This document shows positions 17,804 to 24,492 of a DNA stretch of 54,823 bases, piece by piece (position 1 is the first letter of the stretch; each line of letters begins with the position of its first letter). The notes below the pieces were generated by a model. That model was not told the DNA's origin and searched no databases. It saw only the letters and a list, made by a program, of their open reading frames with translations. The stretch lies in contig CABUDI010000011.1 of the NCBI GenBank assembly GCA_902490305.1, positions 1 through 54,823 of the forward strand, given 5' to 3'. The DNA comes from an uncultured Collinsella sp. (GTDB taxonomy: Bacteria > Actinomycetota > Coriobacteriia > Coriobacteriales > Coriobacteriaceae). Made by a program: the position numbers and the translations under genes.

Positions 17804-17809
17804 GATAAT
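17804..17809 (+). promoter_or_regulatory. Candidate -10 element for the FMN oxidoreductase gene
   Basis: TGCGATAAT, 37 bases upstream of the start; another member of the recurrent -10-like set. Confidence 0.4.
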
Positions 17810-17846
17810 CCTCTGCAGAAGTCACCGACAGCAGAGGGAGTTTGTG

Positions 17847-18470
17847 ATGAAGGTTCTTTTGGTCAATGGCAGCCCCAAGGCAAACGGCAACACCGCCCGC
17901 GCACTCGCCGAGGTCGCCGAGCAACTCAATGCCGAAGGCATTGATACCGAGGTGTTTCAGCTGGGCACCAAGCCCATTCGCGACTGCATTGGCTGTGGTC
18001 AGTGCGGCAAGCTCGATTGCCGCTGCACCTTTGACGATGACGTGGTGAACGAGCTGATCGCTGCCGCCGAGCAGGCAGATGGTTTTGTCTTTGGCTCGCC
18101 CGTCTACTATGCGCACCCCAGCGGACGCATCCTTTCGGCCCTCGATCGCGCCTTCTATGCCGGCAGCAAAGCCTTTGCACACAAGCCGGGCGCTGTCGTC
18201 GCCGTTGCCCGTCGCGGCGGCACGTCGACCACCTTCGACGTGCTCAATAAGTACTTCACCATCAACCAGATGCCCGTGGTTGCTTCCACGTACTGGAACA
18301 ACGTGTTTGGCGCCATGCCGGGCGAGGCCGCCCAAGACGCCGAGGGCCTGGCCACCATGCGCAACATCGGCAAGAACATGGCCTGGCTCCTGCATTGTAT
18401 CGAGGCAGGACAGGCCGCCGGCATCGAAGCCCCCGAAGCCGATCGCGAGCGCACCAACTTCATCAGGTAG
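17847..18470 (+). CDS. NADPH-dependent FMN reductase / flavodoxin-fold oxidoreductase
   Basis: 207 residues. A GTG at 17844 and the ATG at 17847 are adjacent; GAGGGAG is better spaced for the ATG. Flavodoxin-like fold: VLLVNGSPKANGNT (FMN phosphate loop), DCIGCGQCGKLDCRC (cysteine cluster seen in iron-sulfur flavoproteins), GSPVYYAHPSG and ARRGGTSTT. The C(x2)C(x4)C(x1)C arrangement could hold a cluster, as in Isf-like proteins, or be redox-active thiols. Role: electron transfer or quinone/nitro-compound reduction in an anaerobe. The ArsC-like gene follows after 17 bases, so both are probably one transcript. Confidence 0.8.
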   Translation: MKVLLVNGSPKANGNTARALAEVAEQLNAEGIDTEVFQLGTKPIRDCIGCGQCGKLDCRCTFDDDVVNELIAAAEQADGFVFGSPVYYAHPSGRILSALDRAFYAGSKAFAHKPGAVVAVARRGGTSTTFDVLNKYFTINQMPVVASTYWNNVFGAMPGEAAQDAEGLATMRNIGKNMAWLLHCIEAGQAAGIEAPEADRERTNFIR

Positions 18471-18487
18471 AACGGCGGAACAAATAC

Positions 18488-18829
18488 ATGAACGTGCAAA
18501 TTTTTGGCACCAAAAAGTCTTTCGATACCAAGAAGGCTCAGCGTTATTTTAAGGAGCGCCGCATTAAGGTGCAGTTTATCGACCTTAAGGAAAAGGAGAT
18601 GAGCAAGGGCGAGCTCACGAGCGTGATGCAGGCGGTCGGCGGCATCGACAAGCTGCTCAACCCCAAGGCTAAGGACGAGGAGACGCTCGCGCTCATCCAG
18701 CACCTCACCCCTAGCCAGCGCTTCGACAAGCTGCTCGAGAACCAGCAGGTCTTGGCCGAGCCCATCGTGCGCAACGGCAAAAAGGCCACCGTCGGTTATT
18801 GCCCCGATGTATGGGGAGCCTGGGAGTAG
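18488..18829 (+). CDS. ArsC/Spx-family protein lacking the catalytic cysteine
   Basis: 113 residues, thioredoxin-like ArsC/Spx fold. The N-terminal loop reads FGTKKSFDTKKAQRYF, where relatives have a cysteine (pattern KxCxDTKKA); here the position is serine (TCT at about residue 11), so arsenate reductase or disulfide activity through that residue is not expected. Family features kept: the KGEL segment, NPKAK region and the RPIV-like AEPIVRNGKKATVGY close to the C-terminus. Closer to the short YffB/YusI type than to true ArsC. Translated just after the FMN oxidoreductase gene. Function unknown; possibly a non-catalytic binding protein. Confidence 0.72.
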   Translation: MNVQIFGTKKSFDTKKAQRYFKERRIKVQFIDLKEKEMSKGELTSVMQAVGGIDKLLNPKAKDEETLALIQHLTPSQRFDKLLENQQVLAEPIVRNGKKATVGYCPDVWGAWE

Positions 18830-18915
18830 CCTGTGTTATTTGCCGGCGCGTGGGTATAAGAGCAGGCGTTTGGCATATGATTCAACTGTAAGCCATGTCT
18901 AACAAAGGAGGGCAC

Positions 18916-20046
18916 ATGCCCAACAAACCCGTGAAGATCATCATGCTTACCGGATACCTCGGTGCCGGCAAGACCACGCTGCTCAACCACATCCTCGCTA
19001 ACGACGGCGGCATCCGCGCAGCCGTGATCGTCAACGATATCGGCGAGATCAACGTCGACGCCAGCCTTATCGCCGACGGCGGCCTTTCCGAGACCGACGA
19101 CCTCATCCCGCTCACCAACGGCTGCATCTGCTGCACGCTTTCGGACGACCTTGCTAACCAGCTGCAGGGCATCGCCGATTCGGGCAACTTCGACTACATC
19201 ATCATCGAGGCTTCGGGCATTTGCGAGCCTATCCCCATCGCCTACACCATCTCGAGCTTCTGCGACGAGGCTAAGGTGGGCGGCGAGCCCAAGCTCGCGC
19301 TCGACAACATCGTGGCCGTGGTCGACTGCGCCCGCATGTACGACGAGTTCAACGGCGGCCGCGACCTGCTGGCTGAGGATATCGACGAGGACGACATCGA
19401 GAGCCTGCTCATCCAGCAAATCGAGTTTTGCTCCACGCTGATCCTCAACAAGACCGATACCGTGAGCCCTGAGCAGATCGCCGAGCTCAAGGCCATCGTG
19501 CGCAGCCTGCAGAAAGACGCCGTGATCGTCGAGGCCCAAAACGGCGAGGTCCCCATGGAGGAGCTGCTCGATACTGACCGCTTCGACTTTATGCGCGCCT
19601 ACAACTCCGCCGCCTGGATCGAGGCCATGGAGCATCCCGAGGAGCACGACGACCCCGAGGTGCTGGAGTACGACATCGAGACCTTTGTGTACTCTCGCCG
19701 CAAGCCGTTTGACCTGCAGAAGTTCACCGATTTTGTTGAGCAGGAGTGGCCCGACGAGGTCATCCGCGTCAAGGGTCCGCTGTGGCAGACCGGCGATCCG
19801 GACATGTGCTACATGTTCGAGCAGGCCGGCCACCAGATGCGCCTGATGGAGAACGGCCTGTTTGTCGACTCTGCGCCCGAGGGCGAGAAGCAGAAGATCA
19901 TCGATGAGAACCCCGAAATCATGCAGATTTGGGACGACGAGACGGGCGACCGCATGACGAGCCTGTGCATCATCGGCCGTCACATGGACAAGGATGCGCT
20001 CATCGCCTCCCTCGATGCCTGCCTGACCGACTGGCACCGCGCCTAG
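18916..20046 (+). CDS. COG0523-family GTPase metallochaperone (CobW/ZNG1-like)
   Basis: 376 residues. The ATG at 18916 follows AAAGGAGG; an upstream in-frame ATG (18895) is not supported. G1 motif GYLGAGKT, the metal-binding CxCC in NGCICCTL, switch II EASGICEP, NKTD (guanine specificity) and a C-terminal CobW_C domain. Members couple GTP hydrolysis to delivery of zinc, cobalt or another metal. The acidic stretch EDIDEDDIE lies between the domains. Monocistronic, closed by a strong terminator. A TGGGTATAAG box (18851-18860) may be the promoter; I see no clear Zur dyad, so the metal cannot be named. Confidence 0.85.
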   Translation: MPNKPVKIIMLTGYLGAGKTTLLNHILANDGGIRAAVIVNDIGEINVDASLIADGGLSETDDLIPLTNGCICCTLSDDLANQLQGIADSGNFDYIIIEASGICEPIPIAYTISSFCDEAKVGGEPKLALDNIVAVVDCARMYDEFNGGRDLLAEDIDEDDIESLLIQQIEFCSTLILNKTDTVSPEQIAELKAIVRSLQKDAVIVEAQNGEVPMEELLDTDRFDFMRAYNSAAWIEAMEHPEEHDDPEVLEYDIETFVYSRRKPFDLQKFTDFVEQEWPDEVIRVKGPLWQTGDPDMCYMFEQAGHQMRLMENGLFVDSAPEGEKQKIIDENPEIMQIWDDETGDRMTSLCIIGRHMDKDALIASLDACLTDWHRA

Positions 20047-20085
20047 GTTTATCGAAGCGAGCGTTTGCCCGCCCACGTAACCGCT

Positions 20086-20120
20086 AACCACCACGAAGGC
20101 GCCCCTTCGTGGTGGTTTTT
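20086..20120 (+). terminator. Intrinsic terminator after the COG0523 gene
   Basis: AACCACCACGAAGG (20086-20099) pairs with CCTTCGTGGTGGTT (20104-20117), followed by a T-run. Strong rho-independent terminator; the trmL ribosome binding site begins 12 bases later. Confidence 0.9.
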
Positions 20121-20141
20121 CGTTCTATGCCAAGGAGATTC

Positions 20142-20741
20142 ATGTTCAACATTGTGCTGTATGCGCCCGAGATTCCGGCCAATACGGGCAATATCGGCCG
20201 CACCTGCGTGGTTACCGGCGCCCGCCTGCATCTGGTGGAGCCGCTGGGGTTTTCACTCGACGACAAGACGGTGCGTCGCGCCGGACTAGGCTACTGGCAA
20301 AACTTGGACGTGACGACTTATGCCGGCTGGGAGGATTTTCTTGCGCGTAACGACCTCTCCCCCGCCGACGAGCGCCTGCATCTGCTGACCAAAAAGGCAC
20401 GCCGCACCTATGCGCAGAGTACCTACCGCGATGGAGACTACTTGGTCTTTGGCAGCGAGAGCTCGGGCATTCCCGAGCCACTGCTTGCCGCGGCGTCCGA
20501 GCGCTGCGAGCGCATCCCGATGCTGCGCGATTGTGACTCACTCGATAACGCCGAGGCCTGGGAAGCCCACGAGGAATCGCTGGGACATACCGAGGGCAGC
20601 CACGAGGCCATCCTTCAACAGGACATCTGCGGCAACTTCGTCGACCCGGACGACTACCGCATCAGTGCACTCAACCTCTCCAACAGCGCCGCCATCGTCC
20701 TCTACGAGGCGCTACGACAAACGGGCTTTGCAGGGATGTGA
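20142..20741 (+). CDS. trmL: tRNA (cytidine(34)-2'-O)-methyltransferase (SPOUT)
   Basis: 199 residues. The ATG at 20142 follows AAGGAG (20132-20137). SPOUT motifs: NIVLYAPEIPANTGNIGRTC at the N-terminus, the VFGSESSGIPE loop, and the knot segment YRISALNLSNSAAIVLYEALRQ that binds AdoMet. TrmL methylates the wobble-position ribose of tRNA-Leu isoacceptors. About 40 residues longer than E. coli TrmL (157), from an insertion after the GSESSG segment that includes AWEAHEESLGHTEGSHEA. Its stop codon TGA lies inside a perfect palindrome shared with the convergent UvrA2 gene. Confidence 0.88.
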   Translation: MFNIVLYAPEIPANTGNIGRTCVVTGARLHLVEPLGFSLDDKTVRRAGLGYWQNLDVTTYAGWEDFLARNDLSPADERLHLLTKKARRTYAQSTYRDGDYLVFGSESSGIPEPLLAAASERCERIPMLRDCDSLDNAEAWEAHEESLGHTEGSHEAILQQDICGNFVDPDDYRISALNLSNSAAIVLYEALRQTGFAGM

Positions 20742-20765
20742 CAAAGGGGCAGCCCCTTTGTCACA
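20737..20765. repeat. Family C palindrome at the trmL stop codon
   Basis: TGTGACAAAGGGGC (20737-20750) and GCCCCTTTGTCACA (20752-20765) form 14-bp arms around one base. The stop TGA of trmL (20739-20741) is in the left arm and the uvrA2 stop lies 5 bases beyond the right arm. It probably terminates both convergent transcripts. A related, less perfect unit is at 24463-24492. Confidence 0.75.
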
Positions 20766-20769
20766 TTGC

Positions 20770-23274
20770 CTATAGGTAGCGGCCGGTGATGCTTGCGGAG
20801 CAGGCCGCGATGTCGCCCGACGTGCCGGCGCAGACGATTTGCCCGCCGGCGTCGCCACCGCCTGGGCCCATGTCAATCACGTAATCGGCGTTACGGATAA
20901 GGTCGAGGTCATGCTCGATCACGATAACTGTGGCGCCCTTGGCAACGAGGCCGTCAAACACGTTCAACAGCACCTGGACATCGAGCGGATGTAGTCCGAT
21001 CGTGGGCTCGTCGAATACGAATACGGCGTCGTCCTGCACGCGGCCCATCTCGCTCGCGAGCTTAAGGCGCTGTGCCTCACCGCCCGAAAGCGCCGGTGTG
21101 GGCTCACCCAAGGTGAGATAGCCCAAGCCCAGGTCGTGTAAGGTCTGCAAGCGCGCCTGAACCTTCTTGAGTCCCACCGTGGCGTCGAGCGCCTCATCCA
21201 CACTCATGTCCATGAGCTGCGGCAACGTAAGCAGGCTCCCGTCCTTGCCCTCGCGATGGACATGCGAAGCCGCGTCTGCATAACGTGAGCCGCGACATGC
21301 TGGGCAGACGATTTCGACATCGGGCAAAAACTGCACGTCGAGCGATATCGAGCCCGTGCCATCGCACGTGGGGCAGCGCAAGGCACCGGTGTTGTAGCTA
21401 AAGGCACCTGCCTTGTAGCCGGCTGCCTTGGCCTCGGACGTACGGGCGAAGGCACGGCGCAACTCATCATGGATGTCGGCATAGGTCGCTACCGTCGAGC
21501 GCACGTTGGCACCGATGGGCGTGGCGTCAATCAGGTTGGCACGGGCAATGCCCTCGGCATCGACCCAACGCACGTGCCCCGGCAAGCGTTCGCCGGCTGC
21601 CTGCGCCTTGAGCGCCGGGATGAGCGTCTCGAGCACCAACGTCGTCTTGCCCGAACCCGAAACGCCCGTCACCGCGACAAGGCGGCCGCGCGGGATATCG
21701 ACTTCGAGCGGTTTGACGGTATGGATGGCCTCGGTTGCCATGCGGATATGGCCCTGGTCGAACATTTCCTCATCAGTCACCTGCGGACGCAAGCGCTTGG
21801 ACTCTGAGCGCAAAAACGGCGCGATGCGACTGCCCTGCGATTGCTCGACCTCGTCTACCGTACCAGCGGCGATCACATTGCCGCCGCCTGCTCCGGCAAC
21901 GGGACCCATCTCGACCAGATAGTCGGCATCCGCCAGTACGCGCGTATCGTGGTCGACAACAACCACGGTGTTACCGTCATCCACCAGATCTCGCATCACG
22001 CCTACCAGGCCGTCGACATTGGCAGGATGCAAGCCGATCGAAGGCTCGTCCAGCACATAAAGCACGCCTGTCGATCGGTTACGCACCACGCGAGCAAGCT
22101 GCACGCGTTGGCGCTCACCCGTGGAAAGCGTGGCGCCGGCGCGGTCGAGTGAAAGGTAATCGAGACCCAAGTCGACCAGACGACAGGCCGCGCTCAAAAA
22201 CGAATCGCAGATATCCGTCGCCATGGGCCGCATCTCGGGCGGCAAGAATGCGGGCACCCCGCGCACCCACTCAATCGCCTCGCCCAGCGTCATAGCCGCC
22301 GCCTGCGCCAGATTGATACCGCGCACCTGGGGCTGGCGCGCAGCCTCGGAGAGACGCGTGCCGCCGCAATCGCGGCATGGGCCCTCGCGCAAAAAGCGCG
22401 CAACGCGTTTTAAGCCCTTATCGTCCTTGACCTTGGCGAGCGCATTCTCGACGGTATAGACGGCGTTGTAATAGGTAAAGTCGAGTGGCGTAGCGCCCTC
22501 GCCGTTTTTGGGCACGTAGAGGATGTGCTTCTTAACCGCCGGACCATGAAACACGATGTCGCGCTCTTGAGGCGTGAGCTGGTTAAACGGCACGTCGGTG
22601 CGCACGCCCATCTCGCCGGCGACCTGCTTCATCAAATCCCACATGAGCGTACCCCAGGGAAGCACCGCACCCTCGTTGATAGTCTTTGACTCGTCGGGCA
22701 CCAGGCTCGCCTCGTCCACCTCGCGCATGACACCGGTGCCGCCACAGGTGGGGCATGCACCGCCGCTATTGAAAGCCAAATCCTCGGCACTCGGCGCGTA
22801 GAACTCGCGACCGCACGCAGGGCACGTGAGCGACAGGCCCGCAGCCACGTTAAGGCTCGGCTCCACACGCTCCCCGCAGTGCGGGCACACGTGATGGGCG
22901 CAACGGCTAAAGAGCAGACGCAGACTATTGTTGAGCTCGGTCATGGTGCCAAAGGTCGAGCGCACGCCCGGTACGCTGGGGCGCTGGTGCAATGCGAGTG
23001 CCGCCGGCACATGCAGCACCTCGTCCACCTGGGCGTGCTCGGCCTGCGTCAGACGACGGCGAGTATAGGTGCTGAGCGCCTCCAGATAGCGGCGCGAGCC
23101 CTCGGCATAAAGAACTCCCAGCGCCAGCGAACTCTTGCCCGAACCCGACACGCCGGCAATACCCACGAGCTTTCCCAGTGGAATATCGATATCGATGTCC
23201 TTGAGGTTGTGTACACGTGCGCCACGCACCTCGATAGCCTGCGGGCTCATCTTCTGTTCTGTCACCTTTATCAC
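20770..23274 (-). CDS. UvrA2-type (class II) excinuclease-like double ABC ATPase
   Basis: 834 residues, compared with about 940 for housekeeping UvrA. Two ABC modules: Walker A GVSGSGKSS (about 40) and GVSGSGKTT; signatures STGERQRVQLA and SGGEAQRLKLA; Walker B LYVLDEPSIGLH and VFVFDEPTIGLH. Zinc-finger cysteines are kept (CPHCGERV, CPACGREF, CPTCGGTG; CPTCDGTG, CPACRGSRY). After TFGTMTELNNSLRLLFSRC the chain goes almost straight to the zinc module, so the roughly 110-residue UvrB-binding domain is missing. That is the hallmark of UvrA2/DrrC proteins, linked to drug or genotoxin tolerance rather than classic repair. The start is uncertain (GTG 23274 or ATG 23250). One base after the AAA ATPase gene, so translationally coupled. 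Confidence 0.88.
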   Translation of the reverse strand: MIKVTEQKMSPQAIEVRGARVHNLKDIDIDIPLGKLVGIAGVSGSGKSSLALGVLYAEGSRRYLEALSTYTRRRLTQAEHAQVDEVLHVPAALALHQRPSVPGVRSTFGTMTELNNSLRLLFSRCAHHVCPHCGERVEPSLNVAAGLSLTCPACGREFYAPSAEDLAFNSGGACPTCGGTGVMREVDEASLVPDESKTINEGAVLPWGTLMWDLMKQVAGEMGVRTDVPFNQLTPQERDIVFHGPAVKKHILYVPKNGEGATPLDFTYYNAVYTVENALAKVKDDKGLKRVARFLREGPCRDCGGTRLSEAARQPQVRGINLAQAAAMTLGEAIEWVRGVPAFLPPEMRPMATDICDSFLSAACRLVDLGLDYLSLDRAGATLSTGERQRVQLARVVRNRSTGVLYVLDEPSIGLHPANVDGLVGVMRDLVDDGNTVVVVDHDTRVLADADYLVEMGPVAGAGGGNVIAAGTVDEVEQSQGSRIAPFLRSESKRLRPQVTDEEMFDQGHIRMATEAIHTVKPLEVDIPRGRLVAVTGVSGSGKTTLVLETLIPALKAQAAGERLPGHVRWVDAEGIARANLIDATPIGANVRSTVATYADIHDELRRAFARTSEAKAAGYKAGAFSYNTGALRCPTCDGTGSISLDVQFLPDVEIVCPACRGSRYADAASHVHREGKDGSLLTLPQLMDMSVDEALDATVGLKKVQARLQTLHDLGLGYLTLGEPTPALSGGEAQRLKLASEMGRVQDDAVFVFDEPTIGLHPLDVQVLLNVFDGLVAKGATVIVIEHDLDLIRNADYVIDMGPGGGDAGGQIVCAGTSGDIAACSASITGRYL

Positions 23275-23275
23275 C

Positions 23276-24394
23276 CTACTTATGCCATAAAACGCGGTCG
23301 CGGATGTACTCGCCCAGCATGGGCACAGTAAACCGGACGAGACCGTATCCGGCAGCCTCGATGACGCGCTCGCGAATCAGGCTTGCGCGATATTTACTCG
23401 CCCAGCTCTGGGTACGATCACAGCGCTCAATGATATCCGCCATGCGCGTCGGTTTGTCCTCGTCAACCGCCATGGCCTCGATAAAGAGGCGCTGTGGACT
23501 GCGCAGCCCGTAATACAGGGGCGCGTCAACCGCTTCGTAGAACTCGGAGACGGCATCCGCATGGCCATCCTCGACATCGTGCCTTTCGATGACTTGCGAG
23601 CCACGCCGGACAGCAGAGCGCCACATGTAATAGCCCACCAGCTGAACCATATAGGGATGCCCCATGCTCCTGTGTGCCGCAAGGTCCGCCGTCTCCGTGT
23701 CAACGTAAAGACCAGCGTCTTTGACCGTCTGGATATATGAATCACGCACCTTGGGCAAGGATATCGCCCCCAGCGTACGCTGCTGGGCACGCCGCAAAAA
23801 CGTCACGCTCGGCTCTTCGAGCAGATCGTCAACCATACTGGGTAAGCCTGCGAACACCAGCGCAAGACCGCGCTGGTCGCTATCGGGCAATCCCGTGGCA
23901 TCCTGGTCTCCGAGCACCTGCTGATAGAGAACGGCAAGAGCCGCTAGTTCCTCGATAGACGCAGATTGCGCCTCGTCAATCGCAAACAGTATGCCCTTGC
24001 CTGGACCGAGCTTCTTAAGGCGCTCGTTGACCAGCCCTCGCAACGTTTCGCCCTTTGCTCGCGCCGCCTCGACCGACATCCGGCCAAACGACGAACCGAA
24101 TTCCATTGACGTCACAACGGGCCTATTCGAGCGAAGCGCGTCGGCCAAGCGATCACATAAGCCAAGAGAAGCGGAATCGGAGACAACCGCCCATCCGCGC
24201 TCGCTGGCCAGACGTTGCAGCTCCCGCAGGAGAACCGTCTTGCCGCAGCCACGGTTTCCCGTAATGAGCATGAGCCTGCCCGGCGCTCCGGCGCCGTTAT
24301 CGAGCCCTTCCTCGAAATCTTCGATGACCGACTCGCGGCCGATGAGTATCGGAGGCCGCTTGCCAGCCGTGGGCTTAAAGGGATTTGGATTCAT
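23276..24394 (-). CDS. Stand-alone AAA ATPase (Orc1/Cdc6-like fold)
   Basis: 372 residues. GRESVIEDF opens the ATPase module; Walker A GNRGCGKT (about 46-53), Walker B GILFAIDEAQ (about 135), and a sensor-1-like segment near LALVFAGLP. A C-terminal winged-helix-like region (RMADIIERC..., YGLVRFTVPMLGEYI) completes the pattern. This type is common in Actinobacteria as an orphan ATPase of unknown role. It is immediately upstream of the UvrA2 gene and downstream of the ribosome-protection GTPase. Three 10-bp direct repeats sit in its leader, suggesting a dedicated regulator or autoregulation. Confidence 0.75.
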   Translation of the reverse strand: MNPNPFKPTAGKRPPILIGRESVIEDFEEGLDNGAGAPGRLMLITGNRGCGKTVLLRELQRLASERGWAVVSDSASLGLCDRLADALRSNRPVVTSMEFGSSFGRMSVEAARAKGETLRGLVNERLKKLGPGKGILFAIDEAQSASIEELAALAVLYQQVLGDQDATGLPDSDQRGLALVFAGLPSMVDDLLEEPSVTFLRRAQQRTLGAISLPKVRDSYIQTVKDAGLYVDTETADLAAHRSMGHPYMVQLVGYYMWRSAVRRGSQVIERHDVEDGHADAVSEFYEAVDAPLYYGLRSPQRLFIEAMAVDEDKPTRMADIIERCDRTQSWASKYRASLIRERVIEAAGYGLVRFTVPMLGEYIRDRVLWHK

Positions 24395-24429
24395 GTCGGC
24401 CTCCTCGGATTGGCAAACGCTGCCTATAG

Positions 24430-24459
24430 TTATACCAACTTATACCGAGTTATACCAAC
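24430..24459. promoter_or_regulatory. Three tandem 10-bp direct repeats upstream of the AAA ATPase gene
   Basis: TTATACCAAC, TTATACCGAG and TTATACCAAC follow each other without a gap (24430-24459), 35 bases upstream of the ATPase start. The exact 10-bp period puts the units on one DNA face, as for a cooperatively bound repressor. On the minus strand each holds GTATAA, which could also serve as the -10. Confidence 0.6.
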
Positions 24460-24462
24460 AGC

Positions 24463-24492
24463 AGGTGACAAAGAGGCCGCCCTTCTATCACC
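24463..24492. repeat. Family C-like hairpin at the ribosome-protection GTPase stop codon
   Basis: GGTGACAAAGAGGC-GCCCTTCTATCACC, imperfect arms with the same ends as the trmL-stop palindrome. Read on the minus strand, the stop TGA (24488-24490) lies in the first arm. Likely terminator of the GTPase gene. Confidence 0.55.

Noticed and set aside
18796..20094. Minus-strand 432-codon frame opposite the COG0523 GTPase gene
   Set aside because: Antisense shadow caused by high GC at third positions. The plus-strand gene has all GTPase motifs.
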